Shown here: positions 35,231 to 43,802 of the stretch, one piece after another
Position numbering within the stretch: position 1 is the stretch's first letter
Layout of the letters: the number at the start of each line of letters is the position of its first letter
Assembly (NCBI GenBank): GCA_965220505.1
Contig: CBDCQE010000001.1
Span: 620,001 to 684,000, forward strand
DNA length: 64,000 nucleotides
Origin: Bin87 sp965220505
Lineage (GTDB): Bacteria > Chloroflexota > Dehalococcoidia > Lucifugimonadales > UBA3495
Direction of reading: 5' to 3'
Translations under genes and position numbers: made by a program
The notes under the pieces: model-generated
The model's input: only the letters and a program-made list of their open reading frames with translations
Database searches by the model: none
What the model was told of the DNA's origin: nothing

Positions 35231-35796
35231 GGCGCGTCCCCACGAGCGATGGCACGGGCTTTCTGGTTCTGGCGAATCCGCCAGGTCAGGTAGCCGGCGC
35301 CAGCGATCAGGACGATCGCCACGCCGATGAACACGAAACCCGCCGCCGAGTCGCTGGTCGGTATCGGAACATCAAACACGAACCCGTCGGCGCCGTAGGA
35401 ACCCCCGGTTGGAGGCTCAATCAAGATGGTAGTCTCCCACCTGCCGGGCTCAAACTGCAGGGTGGCGGTGTAGAGCCCGGGAACGTTGGGGCTCAGGGCA
35501 ATGTTTTCTCCGGCTTCGTCGCTTTCGCTCCAGGTGGTGAGCACTGACACCGTGAGATCCTCCGCGGGCGCCCCGGTCGATGTCTCGCTAATCCGGATCA
35601 AGAATTGCACCGACTGGAGAGATGGCAAGGTTTGGGCGTCCACCACCACGGTGTAGGGCCCGGTATTTGTCTCGACTCGCCGGGAGTCCTGTCCTACTAT
35701 GTCCTGCCCCCACATGGTGGGCGCCAGCCCCAACCACGCCGCCAGGAAGATGGCAAGGATCCAAGCGGGAGAGGCAAAGCGGCGGATGAGCGTCAT
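35227..35796 (-). CDS. Membrane-anchored beta-sandwich protein, FixH/YtkA-like
   Basis: This 189-residue protein has an N-terminal signal sequence (about 1-30), an outer domain of beta strands (about 35-145) and a C-terminal membrane helix (about 150-172) with a basic tail. The strand pattern, including G-L-Y-T-A-T-L-Q-F-E-P-G-R-W-E-T-T-I, resembles YtkA/FixH-type domains near oxidase or copper genes. It is translationally coupled to the CtaG-family gene by a four-base overlap, so a role in copper handling or oxidase assembly is a reasonable inference. Metal-binding residues are not obvious: the domain lacks the His/Met clusters of CopC. Confidence 0.65.
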   Translation of the reverse strand: MTLIRRFASPAWILAIFLAAWLGLAPTMWGQDIVGQDSRRVETNTGPYTVVVDAQTLPSLQSVQFLIRISETSTGAPAEDLTVSVLTTWSESDEAGENIALSPNVPGLYTATLQFEPGRWETTILIEPPTGGSYGADGFVFDVPIPTSDSAAGFVFIGVAIVLIAGAGYLTWRIRQNQKARAIARGDAP

Positions 35797-35807
35797 GGGT
35801 CACCAAC

Positions 35808-35843
35808 AAATAGAGGAGCGAACCAGCGTCCGCTCCTCTATTT
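35808..35843 (-). terminator. Terminator after the second tandem-barrel gene
   Basis: AAATAGAGGAGCG and CGCTCCTCTATTT form a perfect 13-bp stem around a 10-base loop. On the minus strand the stem ends in TATTTGTT, a short U-rich tail. It lies 25 bases after the stop of 35868-36527. Confidence 0.8.
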
Positions 35844-35867
35844 TACGCTACTTGCCGTTCGGCTTCG

Positions 35868-36527
35868 TTACGGCTGGAAAGTCTTGCGCCAAATCCCGGG
35901 GGAGCCAGCGGCGTGGGTCATGACGTCACGCATGCGGCCGTTGTCGGGGTGGGCCTCCCGTTGCTCCAGCCATGCCGCGGTGGACGATACCTCGGGGTTT
36001 TCGAACTCGTAGACGGTGGCGTAAGCCGGCTCGCCGCGCACCGACTTCCAGCGGCGACCGCGGATGCAGCCCGGCACCTTTTCATAGTTCGGCACGTAAA
36101 CGGTGGAATACCAGTTGTTCCACTCGGCGTCGCTGGCCTCCGGCACATCCATGCGCCCGATTTGCAGCGCCGGGGACATATCCGCGTTGGCCAATTCGTC
36201 GCTCAGGTCGGCGGGGTGGATCATCTGGTAGACGTTGTTGATGACGGTGGTTGCGACCGCGCGCGGGCCGACGCGCTGGCCCCAGGGAGTGGGCGGCCGA
36301 TTTTTGAACGCGTCGGTGTTGATCACGTCGGCGGATTCCAGCTCATACATCGCCAGGTGCTTGGGGCCGCTGCTGGTTGCCTCGTATCTGGCGGCGTTGA
36401 GAACGCCGGGCACGGAGAGCAGTTCCTGCAGGTGTTCGGTGTTGTACCACTGGTTGAATTCTTCCTCGACGTCGGCGGGAACTTCGCACCAGACCATCAT
36501 CAGGCCGGTGCCGCGCTTCTTGGGCAT
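35868..36527 (-). CDS. Tandem alpha-beta-barrel (EthD/DUF4286-like) protein, second copy
   Basis: This 219-residue protein again has two homologous halves. The first has E-E-E-F-N-Q-W-Y-N-T-E-H near 18-29, a G-V-L-N-A-A-R-Y strand and L-A-M-Y-E-L-E-S; the second has D-A-E-W-N-N-W-Y-S-T-V, G-C-I-R-G-R-R-W and Y-A-T-V-Y-E-F-E. The start is ATG 36527, supported by AAGGAGG six bases upstream; an upstream extension of 40 codons has no family similarity. It is related to the product of 14593-15249, so this lineage keeps several such proteins. They may bind or modify organic acids, but the substrate is unknown. Confidence 0.72.
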   Translation of the reverse strand: MPKKRGTGLMMVWCEVPADVEEEFNQWYNTEHLQELLSVPGVLNAARYEATSSGPKHLAMYELESADVINTDAFKNRPPTPWGQRVGPRAVATTVINNVYQMIHPADLSDELANADMSPALQIGRMDVPEASDAEWNNWYSTVYVPNYEKVPGCIRGRRWKSVRGEPAYATVYEFENPEVSSTAAWLEQREAHPDNGRMRDVMTHAAGSPGIWRKTFQP

Positions 36528-36632
36528 CGTGGGCCTCCTTCTGTACGGTTTCGTGGGTTCGTCGTGCGTGTCCAAGTCTAACATAGCAAACTTCGGCGGT
36601 CTGTATGCGACCAGGTTGTAGCACGGACTGTT

Positions 36633-36660
36633 CGCCGGATGGCCCATACGCCATCCGGCG
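36633..36660. other. Hairpin in a divergent intergenic region
   Basis: CGCCGGATGG and CCATCCGGCG pair as a perfect 10-bp stem with the loop CCCATACG. It lies upstream of both divergent genes, so it is not a normal terminator of either. It could be a leader structure, an operator-like inverted repeat or a relic. Confidence 0.5.
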
Positions 36661-36773
36661 GGATCGGACGTAGTCGCCGAACGCCCCGCTTAGCGAGTGT
36701 TTCGCGTCTCACCGGAGCGTCCACCGGCCTGTGATAACATTGCGACCACCCCTCTCGTTTGCGCTGTGTAGCC

Positions 36774-37979
36774 ATGACCTATCCCCTGCTCTCCGGCCTG
36801 CGTGTCCTGGAAATAGGCTCGATGATCTCTGCGCCGTATTGCGGCAAACTGCTCGCTGATGCCGGCGCCAGCGTGGTCAAAGTCGAACCACCGGGAGCGG
36901 GCGAGGACGCCCGGCGATACGGGCCGTGGCCTGACGACGTTCCCCACCCAGAGCACAGCGGACTGTACCTGTACCTCAACGCCAACAAGGCGGGGATCAC
37001 CGCCAATCTGGAGACACCTACGGGCCGCTCCATTATGCGTCGGTTGGCGGCGAAGTCCGATGCGGTGGTGCACAACGTGCCCCCGGCCGACATGGAACGC
37101 CTGGGGCTGGACTACGACGCGCTTGCCGCCGAACATCCCGGACTGGTCATGGCAAGCATCAGCCCGTGGGGGCTGTCCGGCCCTTGGCGCGATTACAAAG
37201 CCTACGATATCAACCTCGCCGCCGCCGGAGGAATCTGCGAGGGGTTGGGTGAGGCGGACCGGGAGCCGTTGACCTTCGGCACGCCGGAAGTCGGCTACTT
37301 CGCCGGCATGGCTGCTGCGTCGTCCATCGTGATGGCGCTGTTGGGCCGAGATACGCACGGCGGTCAACACATCGACATCGCGGAAGCGGAAACCATGGCC
37401 GGGCTCTACAACGGCCCGGAAGCCCTCATGGCGGTTTACGAATGGCGGGTTACCCGGCGCACCGGGCATCACGCCCTGGATTTCCCGTATCCCAACTGCA
37501 TTCTGCGCTGCAAGGACGGCCATATCTTCGTGGGGTCACCGGAGGGACGGCAGTGGCGACGCCTGCTGGAAATCATGGGCAACCCGGAATGGTCGCAGGA
37601 ACAGCGGTTTCGCAACCGCACCGCCATGAACAACCTGTACGCTGACGAGGTGGACGGTTACGTAGAGGCGTGGCTGGCTGACTACACCAAGGCCGAGCTG
37701 CTGGAGATCGCCCTGGAGAACCGAATTCCGCTGGCGCCGGTGCGCACCTACGAGGAAGTGCGCTCCGATCCATCGCTGGAGGATTTGTTCATGGTGATAG
37801 AACGCGATGACACCGGCCCGGTGTCTTACCCGGGGACGCCCTACCGGCTGCCCGAAGCTGAAGCATCCGCGCCGGAGCCGGCGCCAACTTTGGGCCAGCA
37901 CAATCGGGCCGTGCTCTGTGATGAACTGGGCTACACCGCCGCGGATCTGGTGAAGCTGTACCAGACCGGGATAATCTGA
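36774..37979 (+). CDS. CaiB/BaiF family III CoA-transferase, copy 2
   Basis: This 401-residue protein has the family pattern: R-V-L-E-I-G-S-M-I-S-A-P near 8, L-A-D-A-G-A-S-V-V-K-V-E, the V-V-H-N-V-P-P-A-D segment and S-P-W-G-L-S-G-P-W near 128. At the position aligned with the catalytic Asp of formyl-CoA transferase it has Glu206, in I-D-I-A-E-A-E. Glu could still form an anhydride, but activity is less certain than for copy 1. I chose ATG 36774 over the TTG five codons earlier because similarity begins there; no clear ribosome binding site is visible. It precedes the small membrane protein and copy 3. Confidence 0.88.
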   Translation: MTYPLLSGLRVLEIGSMISAPYCGKLLADAGASVVKVEPPGAGEDARRYGPWPDDVPHPEHSGLYLYLNANKAGITANLETPTGRSIMRRLAAKSDAVVHNVPPADMERLGLDYDALAAEHPGLVMASISPWGLSGPWRDYKAYDINLAAAGGICEGLGEADREPLTFGTPEVGYFAGMAAASSIVMALLGRDTHGGQHIDIAEAETMAGLYNGPEALMAVYEWRVTRRTGHHALDFPYPNCILRCKDGHIFVGSPEGRQWRRLLEIMGNPEWSQEQRFRNRTAMNNLYADEVDGYVEAWLADYTKAELLEIALENRIPLAPVRTYEEVRSDPSLEDLFMVIERDDTGPVSYPGTPYRLPEAEASAPEPAPTLGQHNRAVLCDELGYTAADLVKLYQTGII

Positions 37980-38036
37980 CCGCCAACGTGGCGTCCAGCC
38001 TGATCAGCGACCGCCGCCTTCTGTCATCCATCCGCC

Positions 38037-38339
38037 ATGCTGATCCGGATCGCGATAGCTTGTGTGGTGGCCTTCCTGGGCAGTTGCCTGATTGCCCGCC
38101 AGCTTGCGATCAGGAAAAACCACCGCCCCGAGGTCATCATCATCGCCGGAATCATAGTGGGCGCGATCTGCTTCGGACTGCTCTGGACGCTGAGCCTGGT
38201 CTACGGCGGCGGGTACACGAAGATTGCTGCGGCGGCGCTGCTGGCGGCAATGCCGGCCCTGGCTGCCTGGATCGTTCCGCCACGAGAGATGGCCAGGACC
38301 CGCGGCGACGAGAATACGAATGACAACCAGCGAGAATGA
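38037..38339 (+). CDS. Small membrane protein between CoA-transferase genes
   Basis: This 100-residue protein has three hydrophobic helices (about 3-22, 33-52 and 60-80), basic residues between the first two and a charged hydrophilic tail. I recognise no family. Its TGA stop is separated by a single base from the ATG chosen for CoA-transferase copy 3, which suggests co-translation. It could anchor or transport a substrate, but nothing in the sequence shows that. Confidence 0.6.
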   Translation: MLIRIAIACVVAFLGSCLIARQLAIRKNHRPEVIIIAGIIVGAICFGLLWTLSLVYGGGYTKIAAAALLAAMPALAAWIVPPREMARTRGDENTNDNQRE

Positions 38340-38340
38340 C

Positions 38341-39561
38341 ATGCAAACCAATCCCGGCGTGCTGAGCGGTTATCGGGTCCTGGACTTCGGTTGGGTGCTG
38401 GCCGGCGCGCTTCCGGGGATGGTCCTGGCGGATATGGGAGCGGAGGTGATCAAGGTCGAGACCCGGCATCGCCTGGACTACATGCGGATGGGCCGACCCA
38501 TCGTGGGCGATCAGCCTGACCCGGAGCAGAACCCGATGTTTCACAACGTGAACCGGGGCAAGCTCAGCGTCACCTTGAACATAGCCGAGCCCGAGGCCGT
38601 GGAGTTGGCAAGGGGTCTGGCGTCGCGATGTGACGTAGTGATCGAAAACTTTTCCCCGGGCGTGATGGATCGGCTGGGGCTGGGTTACGAGGCGCTCCGG
38701 GCTGTCAAACGGGACGTCATCATGGCGTCGATTTCGTCCACCGGGCAGGAGGGGCCGCTTCGTGACCTGCGCGCCTACGCGCCGTCCATCGGTTCGCTGT
38801 CCGGTCTGGACAGCACCATGGGCTACGAGGGTGGTGGCCCGCTGGGTTTGAAACATGCCTTCGGCGACATCTGCGGGGCCCTTCACGCGGTGTTCGCGAT
38901 CTCGTCCGCGCTGTTCCACCGGAACCGAACCGGGCAGGGTCAGTACATCGACGTGTCCATGCTACGGGCAACGGTGGTGACCCAGGGCGTGGGCCTGATG
39001 GAGCAGGCGTTTACCGGCCGTTCGCTCCAACCCCGTGGCAACCATGATCCGACGATGGCGCCTTACGGCAACTACCCGTGTGCCGGCGAGGACAAATGGG
39101 TTTCGATTGCCGTCAAGTCGGAGGCGGAGTGGCAGTCGCTAGTGCAGGCCATGGGCTCTCCGGCGTGGGCTGCGGACGACCGGTTCTCCAGCCAGTTCCG
39201 CCGCCAGCGTCACCGCCGCGAGTTGGACGCGCTGTTGTCTCGATGGACATCCCAACTCGACGCAGACGCGATTACGGAGCTTCTGCAATCACACGGGGTC
39301 GCGGCGGCTCCCGTGCTGAGCGCCGAGGAACGGCTCTTCCACCCGCACTTCATGGAACGCGGACTGTACAGCGATACGGAGCACCCGGCGCTGGGTGCAG
39401 AGCCTGTGTTCAATCTCATGTGGAACCTGAGCAAATCCCCGTCACGGGTGCGTCGCCATGCTCCCTTATTGGGAGAACACAACCGGGAAGTGCTCTGCGG
39501 CTACCTCGGGTTGACCGATGACCAACTGGCCGACCTGGCCGAAAGGCAGGTCGTGTACTGA
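38341..39561 (+). CDS. CaiB/BaiF family CoA-transferase, copy 3, catalytic Asp replaced
   Basis: This 406-residue protein is clearly of the family: G-Y-R-V-L-D-F-G-W-V-L-A-G near the start, L-A-D-M-G-A-E-V-I-K-V-E-T, V-I-E-N-F-S-P-G and S-I-S-S-T-G-Q-E-G-P. However, the segment that carries the nucleophilic Asp reads Y-I-D-V-S-M-L-R-A-T, with Arg209 at the aligned position. The enzyme may therefore use another residue, act as a non-catalytic partner of copy 2 or catalyse a different reaction. The start at 38341 follows the upstream stop by one base; ATG 38320 is an alternative that would overlap it. Confidence 0.85.
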   Translation: MQTNPGVLSGYRVLDFGWVLAGALPGMVLADMGAEVIKVETRHRLDYMRMGRPIVGDQPDPEQNPMFHNVNRGKLSVTLNIAEPEAVELARGLASRCDVVIENFSPGVMDRLGLGYEALRAVKRDVIMASISSTGQEGPLRDLRAYAPSIGSLSGLDSTMGYEGGGPLGLKHAFGDICGALHAVFAISSALFHRNRTGQGQYIDVSMLRATVVTQGVGLMEQAFTGRSLQPRGNHDPTMAPYGNYPCAGEDKWVSIAVKSEAEWQSLVQAMGSPAWAADDRFSSQFRRQRHRRELDALLSRWTSQLDADAITELLQSHGVAAAPVLSAEERLFHPHFMERGLYSDTEHPALGAEPVFNLMWNLSKSPSRVRRHAPLLGEHNREVLCGYLGLTDDQLADLAERQVVY

Positions 39562-39598
39562 ACGCTAGCCGGCGTCTGGACTGTCGCCTGGCAAAACG

Positions 39599-40648
39599 GT
39601 GTTGATGTTGGCCCGATTCGGCTATTGCTACAACGCCTACGCCCCGGAACTCATTGAACTGTTCCTGGTTGCGGCGGTCGCTGCCGTGCTGGGGATCAGG
39701 GCCTTTTTGGCGCTGGCGGGCTATCCGCAAATCGGCGGGGACGGACTGCACATCGCCCACATGCTTTGGGGCGGCTTGTTCATGCTGCTGGCCCTGCTGC
39801 TGTTTTTCACGATCCTGGGGCGACCCGCTCAACGGTTCTCGGCCGTTCTCGGAGGTGTCGGTTTCGGAACGTTCATCGACGAGTTGGGCAAGTTCATCAC
39901 CAGCGATAACAACTATTTTTACGAGCCGACTATCGGCTTGATCTACATCGTTTTCATCGCCATCTTCCTGGTCCTGCGCGCTGCCCGCGCCCGCACGGAG
40001 CTTGACCCTGACACCGCCCAAGCTAATGCTTTGAGCTTGCTGTCCGGATCCCAGGGCGGCCGTTCGAGCGCCGGCGACGCAGCAGAAGCCCGCCGTTTAT
40101 TGGATCGGGCCGACCCGACCAGCCCCCTGGTGCGCGCCCTGAAATCGTACGTCTCGGGCACGGAAGCGAGCGCGGCAGCGGATCCGGGAATTTACTTCAA
40201 AATGCGCGTTGCGCTGGCGCGGCAGTACAGTCGACTGGTGCTTCATCGCTGGTTCTCGCCGGCGCTGCTGGCCCTGTTTGCGATCTACGCGTTTGGGCAG
40301 ATCGCCCTGACGATCCTGCTGCTGATGGCCAGCACGATCAACGTGGCTTACCTCGAAACCTTGTTGGCCGAAGAATTGCAGCTCTCTTTCACCGTCGCCG
40401 CGCGGCTGGCATCCTCGTTGGTTGAAGCCATGCTGATAACATGGGGCATCTGGAGGCTCCGTCATTCCCGCCTCACCGCGTACCGCTGGTTCTCCCGGGC
40501 AATGCTGGTGAGCATCTTTATTACGCAAGTGTTCGCCTTTCTGGAAACCCAATTTGCCGCCTTGGGCGCGCTGGCGGGCAGCATCCTGATTTATACTGCC
40601 CTCCGTTACATGATTGAGCAAGAGTCGCGCACCACCACGGCGTTTTAG
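39599..40648 (+). CDS. Multi-helix integral membrane protein of unknown function
   Basis: This 349-residue protein has about seven membrane helices in two groups: three within residues 18-125, then a cytoplasmic stretch of about 100 residues rich in Ala, Arg and Asp, then four between about 205 and 335. Between helices two and three the sequence F-I-D-E-L-G-K-F-I-T-S-D-N-N-Y-F is strikingly polar and conserved-looking; I recall similar segments in uncharacterised actinobacterial and chloroflexal membrane proteins. No transport-family signature is apparent. It lies between CoA-transferase copy 3 and the dehydratase gene on the same strand, spaced by 38 and 30 bases. Confidence 0.72.
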   Translation: MLMLARFGYCYNAYAPELIELFLVAAVAAVLGIRAFLALAGYPQIGGDGLHIAHMLWGGLFMLLALLLFFTILGRPAQRFSAVLGGVGFGTFIDELGKFITSDNNYFYEPTIGLIYIVFIAIFLVLRAARARTELDPDTAQANALSLLSGSQGGRSSAGDAAEARRLLDRADPTSPLVRALKSYVSGTEASAAADPGIYFKMRVALARQYSRLVLHRWFSPALLALFAIYAFGQIALTILLLMASTINVAYLETLLAEELQLSFTVAARLASSLVEAMLITWGIWRLRHSRLTAYRWFSRAMLVSIFITQVFAFLETQFAALGALAGSILIYTALRYMIEQESRTTTAF

Positions 40649-40677
40649 TAACGCCCAAAACGCAATAAGGACCAGCA

Positions 40678-41913
40678 ATGACACAAGAACACGCCCAGCA
40701 GCAAGTTGTCGAAACCCTTCCCGAAGTGGAGGGCGGCATTTCCGACGATGCCCTGGCGGCCGCCCGCGCCATGATCGGCGTGCGGATGCGCACCGAACAA
40801 TACGTGCGCCAGGCCACGCCGGATACGATGCTCAACTTCGTAAATGGCATCGGCGACGCCAACCCGCTTTTTCGGGACCAGGAATACGCTGCCTACTCCA
40901 AGTACGGCAGCATTGTCGGCCATCCGTGCGCTCCCTACATGCGGCACTGGTCGGGCCGCACCCGCTGGGGTCTGCCGGGTGTCCACGGGTTCTTCGCTGG
41001 GAACGACTGGGAGTTTTTCCGCGTGCTGCGTCCCGGCGATGCGGTGAACTGCGTCGAGCGGGTCCTGGACGTGCAGGAAAAACAAAGCGCCTACTCCGGG
41101 CGACTGGTCATCCAGTATGTTGAGACCACCTACTCAAACCAGCGGGACGAGGTTGTAGCCCGGGTGGTTGGGTGGTGCACCCGCCACCAGCGGCGCGCTT
41201 CCCGGGAACGGGGCAAGTACGCCGACGTGCCCAAGCGCCACGAGTACACCGAGGAAGAACTGGCGCAGATCGACGAGCAGGTGCTCAACGAAACGGCGCG
41301 TGGCGGGCAACCTCGCTACTGGGAAGACACTGAAATCGGCGAAGAACTGCCCACAGTGGTGCGTGGGCCACTGTCCCTGCAGGACGTGAGCGCTTTTCTG
41401 GTCGGCACGGGCCGTTCCAGCGCCCACGGCGTGCTGCTGCGAGAGGCGATGCGCCACCCCAACCACTTCTTCCGCAACCCGGAGTCGGGCGGTGGCTTAG
41501 AGTACACGGGCATCGGACACCTGCGCGATTCAGTTGCAGAGGCGGTGGGAGTGCCCGGCGCTTACGACTACGGCCCGCAGCGCGTGTCGTGGCTGGGAAC
41601 CCTGATGACCAACTGGATGGGTGACGACGCTTTCCTCAAGCGTTTGCGGGTCGAAACCCGGCGGTTCAACGTATACGGCGATACGCAGTTCTGCAAGGGA
41701 CGCGTGGCGCGCAAGTACATCCAACAGGGCAACGCGCTGGTGGACGTGGACATCTGGGCCGAGAACCAACGCGGCGAGGTCACCGCTCCGGGAACCGCCA
41801 CCGTGCTGCTGCCCTCCCGCGACCCACGAAACCCGTGGTTCACGGATGGCAGCCACTTGTCGTTGCGGGACGCCACCCTGCCGGAAGAGGCGCCGCCAAT
41901 TCTGCCGGTGTGA
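40678..41913 (+). CDS. Large FAS1-like/MaoC two-hotdog dehydratase
   Basis: This 411-residue protein has an N-terminal FAS1-like dehydratase domain (about 35-190), including N-G-I-G-D-A-N-P-L-F and a G-N-D-W-E-F-F-R-V-L-R-P-G-D strand, and a C-terminal MaoC-like domain (about 215-400), including F-C-K-G-R-V-A-R-K-Y. A spacer rich in Glu and Arg joins them. It resembles 4980-5984 but is longer at both ends. Likely it hydrates or dehydrates an acyl-CoA downstream of the CoA-transferases encoded just before. The conserved aspartate of the hotdog site may be the one in G-D-A-N-P. The true substrate is unknown. Confidence 0.85.
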   Translation: MTQEHAQQQVVETLPEVEGGISDDALAAARAMIGVRMRTEQYVRQATPDTMLNFVNGIGDANPLFRDQEYAAYSKYGSIVGHPCAPYMRHWSGRTRWGLPGVHGFFAGNDWEFFRVLRPGDAVNCVERVLDVQEKQSAYSGRLVIQYVETTYSNQRDEVVARVVGWCTRHQRRASRERGKYADVPKRHEYTEEELAQIDEQVLNETARGGQPRYWEDTEIGEELPTVVRGPLSLQDVSAFLVGTGRSSAHGVLLREAMRHPNHFFRNPESGGGLEYTGIGHLRDSVAEAVGVPGAYDYGPQRVSWLGTLMTNWMGDDAFLKRLRVETRRFNVYGDTQFCKGRVARKYIQQGNALVDVDIWAENQRGEVTAPGTATVLLPSRDPRNPWFTDGSHLSLRDATLPEEAPPILPV

Positions 41914-41920
41914 TGGCTCT

Positions 41921-42499
41921 TCAGTAGGCGAATATCTCGTCTACGGCACAAGAAAAACCGGGCAGGACCGGTTCGCAGGTCAGCGTGTCGCCGGGGCCGA
42001 ACCTCTGCGCGGTGCCGTCGTCGTGGTGGGCCACTATCTGCCGCACACCGGGATATATCACCAGAACCAGGCGCACACCCGCCTCCAGCCATAATCGCAC
42101 TTTGCGATCCAAAAGCGGCTGGCGGTCGTTGGGTGAGAAAATCTCCACCACCAGGTCTGGTATGACTTGGACATAGCCCCGTGGCTGCGGCCGGCTTGCC
42201 ATGCGCTCATAAGAGATGAATGCGTAATCCGGTGCGAGAACGGTACCCGGAGCGAGTTGGAAGCCGGTTTCCGCCATTCGGCTGGTGCCGAGGCGATTCT
42301 GCCTGACGAATCCTCCCACGGAAACCGTAAATTCCGCTCCCACGAATCCATGGTCATCGCCCGCCGGCGGCATTTCAATCAATTCTCTTTGAATGAGCTC
42401 GCGCCGCATACCGTCGCCGGGCATGGCCAGCAAGTCGTCGGCGGTTAGCGGTTTCTTGGCGGTGGTCATGGCCGGTGTCTCCGGTGCGGGCATGGACAT
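41921..42499 (-). CDS. Uma2-family putative endonuclease, copy 3
   Basis: This 192-residue protein (from ATG 42499) belongs to Uma2/DUF820. It has P-L-T-A-D-D-L-L-A-M-P, R-R-E-L-I-Q-R-E-L-I near the N-terminus, the A-P-D-Y-A-F-I strand near 90, and I-P-D-L-V-V-E-I-F-S-P-N-D near 115 with the fold's acidic residues, then D-R-K-V-R-L-W-L-E-A-G-V. A start at 42562 would overlap tyrS, and ATG 42469 is also possible. It is more distant from the pair at 9882-11056 than they are from each other. Its stop faces the dehydratase stop seven bases away. Confidence 0.85.
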   Translation of the reverse strand: MSMPAPETPAMTTAKKPLTADDLLAMPGDGMRRELIQRELIEMPPAGDDHGFVGAEFTVSVGGFVRQNRLGTSRMAETGFQLAPGTVLAPDYAFISYERMASRPQPRGYVQVIPDLVVEIFSPNDRQPLLDRKVRLWLEAGVRLVLVIYPGVRQIVAHHDDGTAQRFGPGDTLTCEPVLPGFSCAVDEIFAY

Positions 42500-42542
42500 G
42501 CGTTGTACCGTGCCCCAAAGTGTATCGAATCCGCGGCCTTGG

Positions 42543-43763
42543 TTAGTGGATAAGTCGCACAAACCGCCGCCGCCCCGCCCGCACCACGTCGCCAGCGTTC
42601 AAGCTGGGTTCGTCACCCATGGATGCGGCCGTACGCTGGCCGTCAGCCCGGATCAACTCGACGGCCCCCTGAGTTAGCAGGCGACGCGCTTCGCCGTTGC
42701 TGCTGACCAGGCCGGTTTGTACCAGCAGGCGGTGGATCGGCAACCCGGACACTTCGGCTAAGGCCACCTCCGGTATGTCGTCCGGAAGATCCCGGCGTTG
42801 CACCACTTGCTCGAAGTGGGATTGCGCGGAGTCGGCGGCGTCGGTGTCGTGGAAAGTGGTTGTTATCCGGTGGGCCAAATCCTTCTTGAAATCCATGGGG
42901 TTGGCCGTCTCGGATTCCATGGCGTGGGTCATCTCGGCGATGTCCGCGTCCGGCACGTCGGTCAGGTACTCGTAGTAGGACGAGATCAGCTCGTCGGGCA
43001 GGGACATCAGCTTGCCGTACATTTCCTCGGGCGGCTCTTCTAACGCTACGTAGTTGCCGAGGCTCTTGCTCATCTTCTGCACGCCGTCGGTTCCCACCAG
43101 GATGGGCATCATGAAACACTGCTGAGGGGTTTGTCCCATCATCCCCTGAAGTTCTCGGCCGACCAGCAGGTTGAACATCTGGTCCGTGCCGCCGAACTCC
43201 ACGTCCGACTCGATGACCACGGAGTCGTACGCCTGCATCAGCGGGTAGAGCATCTCGGTGATGGCGATGGGCTGGTTCTGCGAGTAGCGGTTGGCGAAGT
43301 CCTCGCGGTGCAGGAATTGATTGATGGTGAACCGGCTGGTGAGTTCGATGACGTTGGCCAGGGTGAATTCGCCGAACCACTGGCTCTGCCATTCGACCTG
43401 GGTGCGGTCGCGGTCGACGACCTTGAAGAACTGGCGCATGTACGACTCGGCGTTCTCCAGCACCTCGGCATGAGTGAGCATGGTGCGCGTCGCAGAACGG
43501 CCCGATGGATCGCCGATCTGGGCGGTCCAATCGCCCACAATCAGGATTACCTGGTGCCCGAGATCCTGAAGCTGCCGGAGCTTGCGGAGCCCGACGACGT
43601 GACCCAGGTGGATGTCCGGCCGGCTGGGGTCGAATCCCATCTTCAGGCGCAGCGGTGTGCCCCGCTGCAGCATGTCGGTGAACTCTTCCTCGGAGATGAT
43701 CCGGCTCACGCCCCGCCGCGTGATGGTGGACAGGTTTTCGGGGATCTGGACTTGGCTGGTCAA
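42543..43763 (-). CDS. tyrS: Tyrosyl-tRNA synthetase
   Basis: This 406-residue cytoplasmic enzyme charges tRNA-Tyr. It has the class I motifs H-L-G-H at 52-55 (HIGH) and K-M-S-K-S at 230-234, the G-D-P-S-G-R segment near 85, and the tyrosine-binding region E-F-G-G-T-D-Q near 189-195. The C-terminal region (about 340-400) has the S4-like RNA-binding pattern, with S-S-N-G-E-A-R-R-L-L-T-Q-G-A-V. It follows ribF by 39 bases on the same strand and probably shares its transcript. Length and motif order fit the bacterial TyrZ-like group. Confidence 0.96.
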   Translation of the reverse strand: MTSQVQIPENLSTITRRGVSRIISEEEFTDMLQRGTPLRLKMGFDPSRPDIHLGHVVGLRKLRQLQDLGHQVILIVGDWTAQIGDPSGRSATRTMLTHAEVLENAESYMRQFFKVVDRDRTQVEWQSQWFGEFTLANVIELTSRFTINQFLHREDFANRYSQNQPIAITEMLYPLMQAYDSVVIESDVEFGGTDQMFNLLVGRELQGMMGQTPQQCFMMPILVGTDGVQKMSKSLGNYVALEEPPEEMYGKLMSLPDELISSYYEYLTDVPDADIAEMTHAMESETANPMDFKKDLAHRITTTFHDTDAADSAQSHFEQVVQRRDLPDDIPEVALAEVSGLPIHRLLVQTGLVSSNGEARRLLTQGAVELIRADGQRTAASMGDEPSLNAGDVVRAGRRRFVRLIH

Positions 43764-43802
43764 CGCTCACCTCGCCTCTGTTGGTCAGTGATGACCGGCG
43801 GA

